Below, piece after piece: positions 1-7,723 of a stretch of 64,000 nt of DNA. The DNA is from CAIYRG01 sp965247505 (GTDB taxonomy: Bacteria; Pseudomonadota; Alphaproteobacteria; Micropepsales; Micropepsaceae), in NCBI GenBank assembly GCA_965247505.1, contig OZ252020.1, forward strand, positions 4,641,182-4,705,181, given 5' to 3'. A model generated the notes under the pieces. The model saw only the letters and a program-made list of their open reading frames with translations, was not told the DNA's origin and did no database searches. The position numbers were made by a program, and so were the translations under genes. The first letter of the stretch is position 1; each line of letters starts with the position of its first letter.

Positions 1-99
1 CTCCAGGTAGGCGGCGCAGGCCGCATCATCGGGGAAAAGTCGCTGGAACTCGGGTAGCGAATGCGGGAATGGGAGATCGGCGCGGTCGAGAACATCCAT
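1..99 (-). CDS. IS1595 family transposase, N-terminal fragment (cut by window edge)
   Basis: The first 33 codons of a transposase read leftwards out of the window. The peptide begins MDVLDRADLPFPHS and continues with FQRLFPDDAACAAYLE. That is the usual start of IS1595-family transposases, just ahead of their zinc-ribbon. The ATG is preceded by a good ribosome site (AGGGGAG, about 7 bases upstream). The catalytic domain lies outside the window, so integrity cannot be judged. Confidence 0.65.
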   Translation of the reverse strand, partial: MDVLDRADLPFPHSLPEFQRLFPDDAACAAYLE

Positions 100-171
100 G
101 GCGCGCTCCCCTATATCCGGTTTGCGCCCATTCTAGCCCTAGTGTGTGTGGGTGTAAACCGGATAGGCAAG
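1..171 (-). mobile_element. IS1595-type element, terminal part
   Basis: The outer end of an IS1595-family element runs off the left edge of the window. It holds the start of the transposase and a terminal stretch containing GTGTGGGTGTAAACCGG. An almost identical terminal stretch recurs alone at 42153-42186, which helps define the right boundary near 171, where IS6-B-like sequence begins. Confidence 0.6.
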
Positions 172-233
172 CTATAATCTAGGACTTTTAGGCTGCAAGT
201 TGACACCACTCGGCCAGCGCGGCGGCGCGGGCT
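172..233 (-). mobile_element. IS6-B terminal fragment
   Basis: This stretch matches the 3' end of the IS6-B transposase on the minus strand (last residues AEWCQLAA, then stop). It is closest to the diverged copy at 43749-43953. Only about 60 bp remain. Confidence 0.6.
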
Positions 234-296
234 TTGTCACGTTAACCGGATTTACTCCAAATCTCGGTAAATTGTTGATGGCTTCTCTACGCAATG
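234..296. repeat. MITE-B fragment (left part)
   Basis: The sequence GTTAACCGGATTTACTCC and what follows match the left half of the complete MITE-B at 57488-57619 (GTTAACCGGATTCACTCC). The outermost bases are missing on the left, and the right half was lost where the IS3 element begins at 297. Confidence 0.6.
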
Positions 297-561
297 TGGA
301 CATGTCTCACATTTGTTCCGAGTCCTTGATTGGATATTTTACCAACAAGGAGAATCATCATGGGACACAGACACAGCGAAGAATTCAGGCGTGAGGCGGT
401 TCGCATTGCGCAGACGAGCGGACTTACCCGCAAACAGATTGCATCAGATTTAGGCATTGGCTTTTCGACATTGAGCAATTGGGTTCAGTCGATGAAGCAA
501 GATGAGCTGTCGTCGGCCCCACAAGAGTGATCAACCCCCACTGACTGGTCCAGTTTGAATC

Positions 562-1377
562 TTAGTTCATGGTCGGTCTTTCTGGCAACGGGACGATGGT
601 TTCTGGCGCCGGGGGCCGATAACCGAGGGCACTGTGCGGGCGCTTTGTGTTGTAGTGCCGCCGCCATTGCTCGATGACGATCTGTGCTTCTCTCAAAGAA
701 TAGAAGATTTCCCCGTTGAGAAGTTCGTCCCTGAAGCGTGCGTTGAAGCTCTCGATGTAGCCGTTCTCCCAGGGGCTTCCAGGCTCAATGTAGGCGGTCT
801 TTGCTCCAACCACGCTGATCCAGTTGCGTACGGCTTCAGCAACAAACTCCGGCCCATTATCGGAATGAATGTAGGCTGGTACGCCATGCAGAATGAAGAG
901 ATCGGTGAGGACATCGATCACATCGGTAGAATTGAGTTTCCGCTTCACCCGAATGGCCAGACATTCCCGACTAAACTCATCTAGGACGTTGAGGGTTCGG
1001 AACACGCGCCCATCGTCGGTTCGATGATGAACAAAATCATAGGACCAGACGTGGTTCACATAGCCTGCCCGCAAGCGGACACACGAGCCATCATTGAGCC
1101 ACAGGCGGCCTTTCTTCGGCTGTTTCTGTGGGACCTTAAGCCCCTCCCGTCGCCATAGGCGCTCCACACGCTTGTCATTGATATGCCAACCGGCCTCTCG
1201 AAGGAGGGCGGCAATGCGACGATAGCCGTAGCGGCCATATTGCCGGGCCAGTTCGGTCATGTCGCCGACAAGGCGCTCTTCGTCTTCTTTGCCCCTTGGA
1301 TCGTGGCGTTGTGTGGTGCGATGCTGACCAAGTACGCGACAGGCACGGCGTTCAGAAACACTCAGCTTGTCACGCAC
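562..1377 (-). CDS. IS407-group transposase OrfB (DDE integrase core)
   Basis: The catalytic half of the transposase, about 271 residues from the first ATG. The frame is open further upstream to about 1413, overlapping orfA, so the active product is probably an OrfAB fusion made by ribosomal frameshifting, as is usual for IS3. The HTH_21-like segment (ELARQYGRYGYRRIAALLRE) precedes the rve core with the DDE residues in WSYDFV, HSDNGPEF and WENGYIESF. The length and C-terminal RPHSALGYRPP are typical. No disabling change is visible. Confidence 0.85.
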   Translation of the reverse strand: MRDKLSVSERRACRVLGQHRTTQRHDPRGKEDEERLVGDMTELARQYGRYGYRRIAALLREAGWHINDKRVERLWRREGLKVPQKQPKKGRLWLNDGSCVRLRAGYVNHVWSYDFVHHRTDDGRVFRTLNVLDEFSRECLAIRVKRKLNSTDVIDVLTDLFILHGVPAYIHSDNGPEFVAEAVRNWISVVGAKTAYIEPGSPWENGYIESFNARFRDELLNGEIFYSLREAQIVIEQWRRHYNTKRPHSALGYRPPAPETIVPLPERPTMN

Positions 1378-1409
1378 CTGATCAATGCAACACCTACGAC
1401 GCGAGGGGC

Positions 1410-1688
1410 TTAGAAGTTTCCCCGGGCGGCCTCCGCTAGGATCTGCTTATCAAGCGTGAGGTCCGCAACAGCCCTTCGAAGCCGTTGGTTCTCCACCTTA
1501 AGCCGCTTCAACTGTTTGAGCTGATCTGTACCCATGCCGCCATAGTTCTTGCGCCAGCGGTAGTAGGTGAACGCGGTTACGCCAATCTGGCGAATGGCAT
1601 CGATCCGAGACTTCCCTTGCCCCAGTAAAACGTCAACCTGACGCAGCTTAGATACGATCTCTTCTGGTTTATGGCGCTTAGCAGCCAT
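1410..1688 (-). CDS. IS407-group transposase OrfA (HTH)
   Basis: A 92-residue DNA-binding subunit starting MAAKRHKPEEIVSKLRQ and containing FTYYRWRKNYGGM, the diagnostic IS407-type OrfA motif, followed by a heptad-like C-terminus. I chose the ATG at 1688 because GGAGG lies 7 bases upstream. A longer frame runs to 1727 but lacks a ribosome site. The stop overlaps the upstream extension of the OrfB frame. Confidence 0.8.
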   Translation of the reverse strand: MAAKRHKPEEIVSKLRQVDVLLGQGKSRIDAIRQIGVTAFTYYRWRKNYGGMGTDQLKQLKRLKVENQRLRRAVADLTLDKQILAEAARGNF

Positions 1689-1850
1689 CTTCGGTCCTCC
1701 TCTTTCCATCACAATAGGGTGGACCAATTCAAAGGGGGAGGATCAAGAGGATCTGGCGAAGGAGAATGAGCGCCTGCGCAGAGAAGTTCGCCTCCTCAAG
1801 GAGGAGAGGGATCTGTTAAAAAAGGCAACAGTGTTCTTCGCGGAGCAAAG

Positions 1851-2711
1851 CAAATAAGATTTGCCTTCGTTGACGAACACCGCCACCAGGTCCCTGTCGA
1901 ACGACTTTGCCGGATAATGGATGTCACGTCGCGTGGTTATCGGGCCTGGCGCAGCCGTCCAATCAGCCAGCGTCAGCGTAACGATCTGGTTCTGTTGGCC
2001 CATATCAGAGAGCAACACCGTTTGAGTCTTGGCAGTTACGGACGTCCGCGTATGACGGAGGAATTGAAAGAGCTGGGCTTGAACGTCGGTCATCGTCGTG
2101 TTGGGCGTTTGATGCGTGAAAACGGTATATCCGTTGTCAGAACCCGTAAATACAAGGAGACAACAGACAGCAATCATCGTTTCAACATTGCACCGAACCT
2201 GCTGAACCGTGACTTCACAGCCACCCTGCCAAACCAGAAATGGGCAGGTGATATCAGCTACATCTGGACGCGCGAGGGGTGGTTATATCTCGCCGTGATG
2301 CTGGACCTTCATTCGCGTCGTGTCATCGGCTGGGCTGTCAGCAACCGGCTCAAGCGTGATCTGGCAATTAGAGCTTTGGATATGGCGGTGGCCCTTCGCA
2401 AGCCGCCACCAGGATGCACTCATCATACGGATCGGGGCAGCCAGTATTGTTCGCACGACTATCAGAAGCGATTGCGTCAACACGGCTTCAAAGTCTCAAT
2501 GAGCGGCAAAGGCGACTGCTACGACAATGCGGTGGTCGAGACCTTCTTCAAAACGCTAAAGGCTGAACTGATCTGGCGCCAAACCTGGTACACCAGAAGA
2601 GGGGTCGAGGGCGCGCTCTTTCAGTACATCAACGGCTTCTACAATCTGCGCAGACGCCTTTCAGCTTTGGGAGGTAAAAGCCCCTTGGCCTTCGAACAAA
2701 AGGCCGCTTAA
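1851..2711 (+). CDS. IS3 family transposase OrfB (IS3-a)
   Basis: Catalytic subunit of the outer IS3 element. The frame is open from about 1851 (QIRFAFVDEHRH), overlapping the end of orfA, with a first in-frame ATG at 1917. That arrangement fits programmed frameshifting. HTH_21 (LSLGSYGRPRMTEELKELGL) is followed by the rve core: Asp in WAGDISYIW, Asp in HHTDRGSQYCS, Glu in DNAVVETFFKTLK. It ends SPLAFEQKAA at the usual position, so OrfB itself is intact although orfA is split. Confidence 0.85.
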   Translation, partial: QIRFAFVDEHRHQVPVERLCRIMDVTSRGYRAWRSRPISQRQRNDLVLLAHIREQHRLSLGSYGRPRMTEELKELGLNVGHRRVGRLMRENGISVVRTRKYKETTDSNHRFNIAPNLLNRDFTATLPNQKWAGDISYIWTREGWLYLAVMLDLHSRRVIGWAVSNRLKRDLAIRALDMAVALRKPPPGCTHHTDRGSQYCSHDYQKRLRQHGFKVSMSGKGDCYDNAVVETFFKTLKAELIWRQTWYTRRGVEGALFQYINGFYNLRRRLSALGGKSPLAFEQKAA

Positions 2712-2749
2712 ATGAGTAGCGGATCCGGAATCAAACCGGGACAAGTCCA

Positions 2750-4073
2750 TCTCATCATGTGCGATCGCATGAGGGCGCGGCCCAACAAGGGACATTTGGC
2801 CTTTCAAGACATTAAATAGCTGCGGAAGCTCATCGATGCTGCCTCGACGCAACCACTTCCCAAGACGCGTGACACGAGGGTCATCCTGTGTTGCCTGCGT
2901 AATCTGCCGCCCATCTTCCAAAACCGACATCGTACGAAGCTTGAGCATCTTAAATGGGTTTCCGCCAAGTCCCTTACGGGTTTGGTAAAAGAGGACAGGG
3001 CCGGCGCTATCAAGCTTGATAGCAATAGCAACTATTATGAGTGGCAGTATTAGAACGGCCGAAAGGCAGATGCCCAAAATAAGATCTATTGAGCGCTTAA
3101 TCGCTCTTTGCACAAAGTTTAAGGGCGCCCTTCGAATTTCAACACCTAAGAGTTGTCCGAAAGGCACAATTGGTTGCTTGAGATAAAATGATGTTTCCGC
3201 ATTTGGGACTAAAAGAACGGAGCGAGGAATAAGGCTGAGCCTTCTTAAGAGGGAGTGCAGCCTTTCTGCGGGAATGCCCTCTGTTGAGATGTAAATTTCT
3301 CCTTCTTCTGCACTACGGGCAATATTCATAACCTCCTTACAGAAGTGCTCGCGCGTCACTGCCCACGATTCATTACTGCAATTTGCATCAAGCGATACAG
3401 TCGTCGCTTTGGCTAAAAGGTCATTGGCAATCTCTAATGCCAAGGCGTTTAGGTTTAGATTTGTTTCTGCACCAATGATGATCACCTCGCGCGCATAACC
3501 TGCAATGTTTCGCGACTTTAAGAGCACTATCGGCGTGTTCACGCGAGAAGTTACAACCGCTAAGCCACCAAAAACATAGAACAGCAGCAGGGTGCCGCGC
3601 GAAATTGTGTCTGTTATTTTAAGTAAGAAGAGAAAAGATAGAAGGAGGGCAAACGCAATCGTCCAATAGAGCGCGGCAGTTCTCGCACGCTCAAACTTAC
3701 GAGATATCTTGAAGAGTTGTTTGCGTTCTCTCAATCGGACGAGCGCGCAATAAATCCCACCAACTAAAGCTCCGACTGCGACAAATGCGGGGACAAATGC
3801 GGGGACATCTCCGAAGTTGTTATAAGCGATGCTGTGGTAGGCTACGACGCTCATGACAGAGGCTAAGATCGCCACCGCGAAATCGATTAAAAGCATGGCG
3901 GGCGAGGACGCACGCATATTCGTTATATTTGGCGCGGTGCCGGTGAGTGAAGTCGCTTGCTGAGCCTTCGAAAGGGTTTGGGTGTTTTGTTCTGACTTTC
4001 CGACTAATGTTGTGGCAGAGACAGGCTGTAAGAGACCGACGTTTTTCTCGTGAAGATTTGTCGCGGCACGCAT
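2750..4073 (-). pseudogene. undecaprenyl-phosphate sugar phosphotransferase (exopolysaccharide priming), 3' end removed by IS3-a
   Basis: This is a polyprenyl glycosylphosphotransferase of the WcaJ/PssY type, which transfers a sugar phosphate from a nucleotide sugar to undecaprenyl phosphate to begin exopolysaccharide synthesis in the inner membrane. About 441 native residues remain. Predicted membrane segments lie near residues 60-80, 95-112, 134-151 and 164-175. A CoA-binding-like middle follows, then the catalytic sugar-transferase domain from about residue 325 with a fifth hydrophobic helix, LKLRTM, and GSIDELPQLFNVLKGQMSLV then GPRP (from 421). The family normally continues for about 50 residues after GPRP (the GITGWAQV region). 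Here the frame runs into IS3-a at 2749 and ends in it at 2661. The missing 3' piece is not found on the other side of the IS, so this is a deletion rather than a simple insertion. Function is probably lost or altered. Confidence 0.8.
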
Positions 4074-4358
4074 GGATAGCCCCCCAAATTAGTATGGATG
4101 GCCACCTCTGTCTGACCCGGATCAATGCAAGCAGGAGTGGATTAGGCTTATCAAGGAACAAAGGGCTGGGCTTATTACGAGCCTGCGAAAGCAGTTGAGG
4201 ATAAAAGTCGGACCAAAATATCGCTTAGCGCCCTATGTTAACTCATTGATTGCATTTGGTCAATCTGACTTTTGCCAGAGTTTTGTGGCATCATATTGAT
4301 TCATCTGGTCTTAGGAGATGTGACGATAGAAGCTGAAATCTCGTTTTTCCTATTTGCC
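4074..4358. other. AT-rich non-coding stretch upstream of the sugar transferase
   Basis: No convincing coding frame, RNA gene or terminator is visible. It presumably contains the promoter of the sugar transferase gene, but I cannot point to reliable -35/-10 boxes. Confidence 0.4.
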
Positions 4359-4385
4359 TGTGTGTACCGAAAACTCTATTCTCCC
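4359..4385 (+). repeat. solo terminal repeat resembling IS-C
   Basis: TGTGTGTACCGAAAACTC closely resembles the IS-C left end (TGTGTGTACCGAAAATTAG) seen at 34788, 41034, 46062, 46827, 49338 and 53884. No transposase sequence follows, and the next 100 bp match nothing else in the window. It is either the scar of a deleted copy or the end of a related element. Confidence 0.5.
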
Positions 4386-4512
4386 AGCAATCGGTAAGAT
4401 TCACGCGGAGGCCACTGCCTCCGAAAACCTCATCTGCCCGATATAGGGTCACCCAGCAGCGCGGGTCGAGCCGGGACCTGGCTGAGCACTAGTCTCCATG
4501 ACACTCCTTGAA

Positions 4513-4893
4513 TCAAGCTGTTCCATGGGTGCTGACGCCGGACAGGGTGCCGAAAAAATTGACATCCATTTCCTGACGCCCCGCGACGATCCACTGCGGG
4601 TCGGTGAAGGTGCCGCCTGCATGCGCAGCAACGCCGGCGTTATTAACCAACAGCTGCACGTCTGGTGCGTTTTTGATCGCTGCCTCAATGTGCGCGCTAT
4701 TCGTAACGTCAAGCCGAAGGGCAACGACCTTTGAGCCGTGTCGAGCGATGAGGGGTACGAGGTCCGCCGTGTTGCGGGTGCCGGCGTAGACCTTGGCCGC
4801 ACCTGCAGTGACGAGTGCCTCCACGATGGCTTTTCCGATACCCCGATTGGCGCCGGTGACCAGCGCTGTCTTGCCTGAAATTGGAAAACTCAT
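4513..4893 (-). pseudogene. short-chain dehydrogenase/reductase, truncated
   Basis: The N-terminal half of a classical SDR oxidoreductase. It has the cofactor motif TGANRGIGKA (about residues 14-23), a DVTN acid turn and LLVNNAGVAAHAGG. The frame then stops after NFFGTLSGVSTHGTA, 126 residues in all, compared with about 240 normally. The catalytic Ser and YxxxK region are absent and no remnant is found in the next 400 bp, so the 3' half has been deleted. It is transcribed divergently from the TetR gene, with the operator pair between them, as is typical of a TetR-controlled oxidoreductase. Confidence 0.75.
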
Positions 4894-4921
4894 GTCTCAA
4901 ATTCCCTTTATTTTTTCGTAG

Positions 4922-4935
4922 ACAGACTGTTCTGT
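4922..4935. promoter_or_regulatory. putative TetR operator 1 (ACAGA-N4-TCTGT)
   Basis: ACAGACTGTTCTGT, a dyad with 5-bp arms, lies between the divergent SDR and TetR genes and is embedded in the longer palindrome AGACAG-N6-CTGTCT (4920-4937). The same arm pattern recurs 35 bp downstream. Confidence 0.7.
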
Positions 4936-4956
4936 CTTTCTATGGCTTGTAAATAG

Positions 4957-4970
4957 ACAGAACTGTCTGT
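4957..4970. promoter_or_regulatory. putative TetR operator 2 (ACAGA-N4-TCTGT)
   Basis: ACAGAACTGTCTGT repeats the arms and spacer length of operator 1. Overlapping it is AGACAG-AA-CTGTCT (4955-4968). It ends 10 bases before the chosen TetR start codon, well placed for autorepression. Confidence 0.7.
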
Positions 4971-4980
4971 ATTGTCAAGC

Positions 4981-5547
4981 ATGGTTGAAAATTCGCCCAT
5001 AGCCGACGAGCCGAACGTCAAAGAACGATTGCTTGATGCGGCGGACCGCCTGTTTTATCGCGAAGGCGTGCGGGCGGTTGGCATCGATCGCATTCTAGCC
5101 GAGGCAGGCGCCGCAAAAGCCTCGCTCTATGCCCATTTTGGCTCCAAGGACGATCTGATTGCCGCTTATATGGCGCGGCGTACCGAAGCAGTGCGCGCTG
5201 ATATTGACGCGTTTGTTTCGGGCATCCCTCCGGAAAAACGCGCACTCCGGTTTTTCGATCACTTAGTGGAGTGGACGCGCGACCCGAATTTTAGAGGGTG
5301 CCCAGTCCAGCACCTTTTGGGTGAGATTGCCGATTGCGCGCATCCCGCGCGCTCGTTCGCATCCGCGCAACGCGACTGGATGATTGGTCGTTTTACAGAG
5401 TGGGCCCAGGCAGCGGGTGCAACCGATCCCGCTCGAGCCGCCGGTGCGCTATTTGTCCTATTCGATGGAGCTGCCGCCGCGGCTGAGCAGGACGGACCAG
5501 AGCGCGCAATCGATGCGCGATGGGCGGCAGAGCGCTTGCTGGCGTAA
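4981..5547 (+). CDS. TetR/AcrR family transcriptional regulator
   Basis: A 188-residue repressor. The N-terminal HTH begins at VKERLLDAADRLFYREGVRA and contains the recognition helix region AAKASLYAHFGSKDDLI. The C-terminal ligand domain follows (RFFDHLVEWTRDPNFRGCPV, then a helical remainder). The C-terminal pattern with RGCPVQHLLGEIAD is common in TetR regulators beside oxidoreductases. I prefer the ATG at 4981 over an upstream TTG at 4972 because the latter almost touches operator 2. It probably represses itself and the divergent SDR by binding the two matching dyads. The SDR target is now truncated, so the regulator may be orphaned. Confidence 0.85.
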   Translation: MVENSPIADEPNVKERLLDAADRLFYREGVRAVGIDRILAEAGAAKASLYAHFGSKDDLIAAYMARRTEAVRADIDAFVSGIPPEKRALRFFDHLVEWTRDPNFRGCPVQHLLGEIADCAHPARSFASAQRDWMIGRFTEWAQAAGATDPARAAGALFVLFDGAAAAAEQDGPERAIDARWAAERLLA

Positions 5548-5644
5548 TCGGCGCGTTCAAACACGATAAACTAATTTCGACGGGCCAGGCATTTGATCAG
5601 TCCACGGTGCATTCCTCAATGCGGTCCTTGGCGCAAAGGCAAAC

Positions 5645-6733
5645 ATGACACAAGCAAATAATAAAGCCGTGCTTTTTTTAGGACCCTCAGACATCAAGAA
5701 TCTCATCACCATGGGCGAGGCCATCGATCTCGTGGCCGAGGGTTATGGCGGCGCGGCGGAGTTTCCGATCATCAACGCACCGCGGCGGCGCGTGCATTCG
5801 CATGAAGGCGTACGGGTTTCTAATTTTCCCGGCGGCGTCGATTCTCTAGGCGTCATCGGCTCGCTCACCCGCGCCGAATCCGTGACCCATGATCCGCAAA
5901 GCCAGGTCTATCCCTATCGCGAGCACCCGACCTATTTGCTCTTCGATGCGAATAGCGCACACCTCAAAGCCATCATTGTGGGCGAGATCACCGAAAAGCA
6001 AATCGGTTTTTCTTCGCTGATGGCACTGCGCACCGCAGCGACCACCGGCGTCGGCATTCGCCATCTCGCGCGCAAAGACACGATGAGCGTTGGTGTCTAT
6101 GGAACCGGCGGACAAGCGCTGCACAAGGTTCTGGCCTGCAGCTGTGAGCGCAGCATCAAGAGCTACAAAATCTATAGCCGCGATCCGGACAATCGGAAGA
6201 AATTCGTCAAACAGCTTGCGCCATTGGTGGATGCGGAAATCATCGATATCGACGAGCCTCGGGAGATTTGCCGTGACGTGGACATCGTGATCTGCGCAAC
6301 CAATTCAAACGTGCCGGTATTCGACGGCGACTGGCTGGAGCCGGGACAGCATGTGATCACGGTGGTCGGTTCCAATAATGCCCTGGTCAAGGGCGGGTGG
6401 CTGAAAGCCGGAAGGCGTGAAAATGACGATCGCACCGCTGAGCGAGCCGACATCATTGTGACCAATTGGCGCGAATCGGTGGAACAGGAACAACAGGCAG
6501 GTCTGATCGTACCATTGGAAGCCGGCATTATTAGCTGGGACAAAATCGTCGAATTGGGCGATATCGTCGCGGGCAAGCATCCCGGACGTAGCTCTGACGA
6601 ACAAATCACCTATCACGCCAATAATAACGGAACTGCGGCAGCTGACCTTGCTATTGCCGAATGGATTTATCGCGAATGTAAAAAATTAGGTCGCGGGCAA
6701 AAGCTTGAACTGCCGGTTCCAGGTGCGCAGTGA
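5645..6733 (+). CDS. ornithine cyclodeaminase / mu-crystallin family protein
   Basis: A 362-residue NAD(P)-dependent enzyme of the OCD/mu-crystallin family, which includes ornithine cyclodeaminases, alanine dehydrogenases and imine reductases. The N-terminal substrate domain carries the conserved GEITEKQIGFSSLMALRTAA segment. The Rossmann domain has VGVYGTGGQALHKVLA (near residue 150) and DIVICATNSNVPVF. The segment HVITVVGSNNALVKGG replaces the more usual GxDxPGKxEL motif of true ornithine cyclodeaminases. Ornithine is therefore not a safe substrate assignment. AAAGG lies 9 bases before the ATG. It stands alone, 97 bp after the TetR gene. Confidence 0.85.
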   Translation: MTQANNKAVLFLGPSDIKNLITMGEAIDLVAEGYGGAAEFPIINAPRRRVHSHEGVRVSNFPGGVDSLGVIGSLTRAESVTHDPQSQVYPYREHPTYLLFDANSAHLKAIIVGEITEKQIGFSSLMALRTAATTGVGIRHLARKDTMSVGVYGTGGQALHKVLACSCERSIKSYKIYSRDPDNRKKFVKQLAPLVDAEIIDIDEPREICRDVDIVICATNSNVPVFDGDWLEPGQHVITVVGSNNALVKGGWLKAGRRENDDRTAERADIIVTNWRESVEQEQQAGLIVPLEAGIISWDKIVELGDIVAGKHPGRSSDEQITYHANNNGTAAADLAIAEWIYRECKKLGRGQKLELPVPGAQ

Positions 6734-7723
6734 CTCGCACGAAGTTTCGGGGGCGTGGTTGGTATCGAGTAGCTACGCCGAGCGCCGGTTCTTTTTCTAT
6801 CAGGCCGCTAGATCGAGATCATTAGTCGTCATTATTGCGAGATCCGCGGCCACCGGGGCCGCGTTGGCGAGCAGGCCGGGCGGCATTGTTTGCACCGGCA
6901 TTGCCTCCACGACGAACGTTGCGAAAAGCGCCTCCGCGGTTTGCACGCGGCCCTGCCGAGGCATCACGCTGACGGGCGGGCCGAGCGCTTTGGTTTCCGC
7001 CACCATTATTTCTGCCGGCATTGTTGCGGGTTCCGCCACCTCTATTGGGCGGAGGATTGTTTGCTGCACGCTCATTGGGAGGCGGACCCGCGCCTGCGTC
7101 ACGCTGACCGCCAGGCCGGCTGACATTGTTGTTTCCACCATTGTTGCGGCGTGGATTGTCGCCAAAACCGGCACCTCTATCAGGCGCCGGGGTGTTTCCA
7201 GCGCCGTCATTATCAGGTGGCGGCCCGGCTTCTGCCTGGCGCCGGCCACCGGGCCGAGGGCCAATGTTCTCACCGGCATTGTTCTCACCGGCATTTTTGC
7301 CGCCGCGATTGTTACGAAAGCCACCATCTCTGTTACGGGGGGGCGGTTCCCGGTGCCGTCATTGTCGGGTGGAATATCGTTTGCGCTTCGTCCCGGGCCG
7401 CGATTCCCGTCGCGGCCACGGCGCATTTCACCGCGCCATTGGCGGTTGCCTCCGCGGTTCCAATTTATGCGCGGGCGCGCACCGCGCCAGTTGTCGCGCC
7501 GCCATCCGCCCTGCAACCAGTACCAATTTGCGCCGCTATATGTTCGATAATAAATCGGTCCGCCATACCAGATGCCGCCGTAAAAGACCGGCTGGTTCCA
7601 CACCTGGTATTGGCAATAATTGTCTGGATAGCCCCAAGGCGGCGAATAATAGTCGCAGTCATAGTAATTGGCGCCATAATAGCCGCCGCCATAGCCGCCG
7701 TAATAGCTACCGCCATAATAAGT

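Larger units (their letters stand above)
528..1745 (-). mobile_element. IS3 family, IS407-group element with 4-bp target duplication
   Basis: A 1218-bp element whose ends both begin TGATC followed by a C-rich stretch (TGATCAACCCCC on the left, TGATCCTCCCCC on the right read inward). It is flanked by the direct repeat AGAG (524-527 and 1746-1749). A 4-bp duplication is the known hallmark of the IS407 group, so boundaries and family assignment support each other. It carries orfA and orfB on the minus strand. Confidence 0.85.
360..1857 (+). pseudogene. IS3-a orfA, split by IS407-like insertion
   Basis: The 5' part (360-527) starts at an ATG behind AAGGAG and encodes an HTH protein beginning MGHRHSEEFRREAVRIAQ. 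The 3' part (1746-1857) encodes the leucine-zipper-like end, LAKENERLRREVRLLKEERD followed by LLKKATVFFAEQSK. Joining them across one copy of the AGAG target duplication restores a single frame (...APQE-DLAKENERL...). The gene is therefore intact except for the insertion. Confidence 0.8.
297..2749 (+). mobile_element. IS3 family element (IS3-a), interrupted by an IS407-like element
   Basis: Imperfect terminal inverted repeats begin TGGACATGTCTC at the left (297) and TGGACTTGTCCC at the right (ending 2749, read inward). The element carries orfA and orfB on the plus strand. Without the inserted IS407-like element it would be about 1.23 kb, normal for IS3. The flanks (ATG left, TCT right) do not form a 3-bp duplication, so the left flank was probably rearranged after insertion. 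The right end lies inside the sugar transferase gene. Confidence 0.75.
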
